Positions 61,043 to 64,000 of a stretch of 64,000 nucleotides of DNA are shown here, in pieces (positions within the stretch are counted from its first letter, which is position 1; each line of letters opens with the position of its first letter). This stretch comes from Marsupella aquatica. Lineage: Eukaryota; Marchantiophyta. The translations under genes and the position numbers were made by a program. Location of the stretch: NCBI GenBank assembly GCA_973895155.1, contig OZ316895.1, forward strand, positions 5,642,001 to 5,706,000, read 5' to 3'. The notes under the pieces were generated by a model. It did not search any database, was not told the origin of the DNA, and was given only the letters and a program-made list of their open reading frames with translations.

Positions 61043-64000
61043 ATGCTAGAGCCAGATCCCCAAGTCGAAGGAGGTCTTTACTCATCGGGCTCGGATCGCG
61101 TTATCTTCAAAGCCCCTGCAGAGCGCAAGTCTGTGCTTGGTACTCCTTGTCTCTCTATCTTGACTTCCGCTCTGATTGATATTTTCTTCTGTGCTGTTCA
61201 TAGTTGTCTGTGTTCAAATTGTAATCGTTTGTGTTGCACGGACAGGACTCGACGCTCTTGCACGAGTTAAGCGGGCTGCAGAACAGGAAAGAAGCGGGGC
61301 ATCCAAGCGGAGCCATTACACTTTTTCTGGATCGGATGGGGAGGTGGAGAACCAGTTTGAGCCCTCTGACAGCAGCAAAGGGGATGCCAAAAGTGTCCCT
61401 CTGCCTCGTGGGGACCGGAAATATAGGGCACCTGAAAGGCCTCATACACCTGCACACTCCAGTATAACTTCTGAAAGCGATAGACGTTCTGAAAGCGATA
61501 GATATGTGGATCGTCAAGGGCGATCTCCTTATCATGACAGAGGATACAGTAGGGATGACAGAGGATACAGTAGGGAGCGTCAAGAGCGATCTCCATATCT
61601 TGACAGAGGATACAGTAGAGACCGAAGTCATACTCCCAGGAGAACCCCAAGTCGAACACCAGGTAATTGCTGGCTGAAGTCAAAGCTGAGCACAGTTCAC
61701 GTTGTGAGAACCTTCGTTTACTGTGACCTAGTGTTTTGTGTAACATTGCAGCTTCACTGTCTTCCTAAGACCATCCACAAGTGAGGCCTCACACTTGAAA
61801 TGGACATGTTTTCAGTGTCCTCGACTTGGGATGATGAGCGGTGGGAGATGGATGGCACTCCAGGCCGAGAATCAAGATCCAGTGTGCCTCGCAGTGTTGC
61901 TTCTTCGCCCAAATCGGTTCCTCCATCACCGGCTGAGTTGAGATTATTATCCCCATGGGAGGGCAGAAATTCTTATGGTTCAGGTTGGTTCAGACTGTCC
62001 TTGTGAAATATGTGGTGAATTTTCTAAATTGCCTGGGCAAATCCCTCCCAGACACGGCGGGATCTGGGATAAAAGGGAACGTAATCATGTTAATTTATTA
62101 TGTCTGTCAGACCTTTCGAAAAGACAATTTGGCTCATAACAAATGTGACGAAGCAATTGAAATTCCTGTTTTGTTTCTGTGTCTCAAACAACCTTCAGGA
62201 TTCAGAGTTCTTGCGTGAATATGTCTTTTATTTTTCGTTTGTTGTCATGGTTTCCATAGATTGGTCTCCATCGCCTTGGGATATTGTCTCTCCTTCACCC
62301 ACACCTATTCGAGCAGCAGGGTCTTCGAGGGGTCCCTCTCCAGCTCCTTCTGCAGCCCGCAGTGTGAACAAGTCACACCAGATGAAGTTCAAACCGCAGT
62401 CTACACCTGCCCGCTACGGAACTAAGGTAGGTCAGAAACTCTATTTTTGTTGTGCTTTTCAGTGTACTACGACATTGTGCTTTGAATAGTATGTAAAACC
62501 ACAAAAATGCGTCTTGTTTCTCCCACATGTGTGATTGAGGGAAAATGGATTGCGTCACGTGACGTTGGTCATAAAGACTTTCATGACGTTCGTGCGCCCT
62601 GAACCACTACGGAAGACTTTTGATATCTTTTTGCTGGAGATTTGCCGTTTCGAAATCAAACCTTATTCCTGAAGTACTTGGTCGCAACTCAATTGGCACA
62701 CTTAAAAGTTGCCTTAGTGCTCTCACTTCACAGCAGTGTTATTTATGATGCAATTGTGCTTTTAGACTTAAAGGCTTGATATCCTTGATGTTCTTGGTGC
62801 TTTATTCTCTGGATGTTAGGGTCCAATTTACAACTTGGGAGCTCTTGCAAAAGTTGAAGTGATGCAAAGAAGAAAATAATATATTTAGATGGCAGATGAT
62901 GCTCTGGGGAGAGCTTGAGGTTATCTACAATTGTATTACGCAGGATGATGGAGACCAAGGAGCTGAAAATGATGGAGATCAAGGGACTTGGGATATCAAT
63001 GAGACCTTGCGGGCAGAAATGGCAGAAGCTGAACGTGATGCTGACCGATCATGGTAAGTTTTGATGCATTGAGAAGTGCCAAAGGACTACCTGTCCTATA
63101 ATTTTAACGACATTCAAAGTCAGTTTGTGAGGAAGTCGGCACTCAAATAGTTAGTAAGAAGTCCTCTGATTTCTGTGTTGGATGGATGCACACTGTTCGG
63201 TTGGCTTAATATGCTCTGCAATTGCAGGTATGATAGGGAAGAAGGGAGCTCGACACTTGATGCCGATAGTGGAGGACCGTTTCTGGGAGACGAGGCAACT
63301 TTCCAGAAGCGGGAGGCAGAACTTGCAAAGCGATTGGTACGTAACCTTTTTTCATGAGAAACTTGATATACGTGTAAGTGAAATCGAAGTGCGCATAAGA
63401 CTATGACCCTTTACTTTTTTTTGAACTGTAATTTAGATATGACTCCAGTCTTTTGACCAGAATAATCAAGATTGCGTTCTATTTTCCTTTACTCGTGTTT
63501 TGCGTTATTGTTTGCCAAGATGATAGTCGGAAAACATATACTGATACCATTTTTGGCTTGCAACAGAAACGACGGGATGGGTCACAGATGAGTCTGGCCC
63601 AGAGCAAAAAGCTATCCCAGTTAAGTGCTGATAATGCACAGTGGGAGGACCGGCAACTTCTTCGATCTGGTGCTGTGCGTGGAACAGAGCTACAAACAGA
63701 GTTTGATGATGAAGATGAAAATCGTATTATGCTTCTAGTGCATGGTAAGTCAAGATGTGTCCTACTCTCTTCTTTTCTGGTATTTGACATGCCATGCAAG
63801 GAAAGCAATACGGCAAGTGCAATGTTCGAAGGCAAACTAACATCCTTCAAATGTGGTGGCTGTGCTATTGTAGACACGAAACCACCATTTCTGGACGGAA
63901 GGGTGGTGTACACGAAGCAAGCTGAGCTCGTTCTACCAGTGAAAGACCCCACATCAAATATGGCAGTCATTGCGAGGAAGGGATCAGCTCTTCTGCGAGA
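61043..64000 (+). CDS. PRP16: PRP16-type DEAH-box pre-mRNA splicing helicase, N-terminal part
   Basis: Eight exons are visible, 61043-61139, 61246-61662, 61816-61983, 62260-62426, 62944-63053, 63228-63336, 63567-63744 and 63874 to the window end, all in frame (about 457 residues). The protein matches the N-terminal region of plant PRP16/DEAH7 (Arabidopsis CUV, At5g13010): VIFKAPAERKSVLGLDALA, an Arg/Ser/Tyr-rich region, WDDERWEMDGTPGR, SPSPWDIVSPSPTPIRA, SLAQSKKLSQLSADNAQWED, LLRSGAVRGTELQTEFD and DTKPPFLDGRVVYTKQAELV. PRP16 uses ATP to remodel the spliceosome between the two catalytic steps. The helicase core lies beyond the window. Residues about 100-160 contain short direct repeats (DRGYSRD and SESDRR) also visible as DNA repeats. 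The assigned ATG is the most upstream one that gives the conserved start; an earlier coding exon is not excluded. Confidence 0.93.

Overview
This window reads as nuclear DNA from a plant. The multi-exon genes have GT-AG introns of about 70 bases to 1.1 kb, two encode plastid-type proteins with long N-terminal targeting regions, and the intergenic DNA carries plant-type LINE, Ty1/copia and SINE insertions. Protein similarity is clear to land-plant families but diverged from flowering-plant versions. Gene spacing (seven genes in 64 kb), short introns and long GA/CT-rich leaders would suit a bryophyte-grade plant such as a liverwort, but that placement is a low-confidence guess. I saw no rRNA gene, functional tRNA gene, CRISPR array or bacterial operon.

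Layout. About 1.0-7.1 kb: a decayed LINE on the minus strand, broken in its reverse transcriptase by foreign DNA at about 3.3-5.3 kb. 8.3-12.8 kb: a ten-exon CLT-type plastid thiol transporter gene (minus). 12.8-21.2 kb: no convincing gene, but several minisatellites. 21.2-22.3 kb: a two-exon BTB/POZ gene (minus). 22.3-30.4 kb: AT-rich, gene-poor DNA with a textbook SINE insertion (17-bp target duplication) and tandem duplications. 30.5-32.3 kb: a CYP28-like plastid cyclophilin (plus, three exons). 34.9-41.5 kb: a large eight-exon PHD-finger gene (minus) with a CT-rich upstream region. 43.2-47.0 kb: gene-poor. 47.1-49.5 kb: a complete small copia-type insertion with 110-bp LTRs that carries only a reverse transcriptase/RNase H ORF. 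50.6-53.5 kb: a six-exon cysteine-synthase-like PLP enzyme (plus). 55.2-56.6 kb: an intronless RimP-like gene (minus). 58.0-59.2 kb: a 5'-truncated second LINE. 61.0-64.0 kb: the 5' part of a PRP16-type splicing helicase gene (plus), cut off by the window end.

The genes are unrelated housekeeping or regulatory loci: plastid thiol transport, plastid protein folding, plastid ribosome maturation, sulfur-type PLP chemistry, chromatin reading, ubiquitin adaptor and splicing. I see no gene cluster or novel multi-gene system. For the spliced genes, exon borders were set by hand from GT/AG sites, reading-frame phase and remembered family sequences, and every junction listed keeps frame. The most unusual observations are the RT-only copia derivative with intact termini, a perfect 19-bp stem that starts at the first base of an intron in the PHD gene, and a CYP28-like protein that keeps catalytic-type cyclophilin residues.
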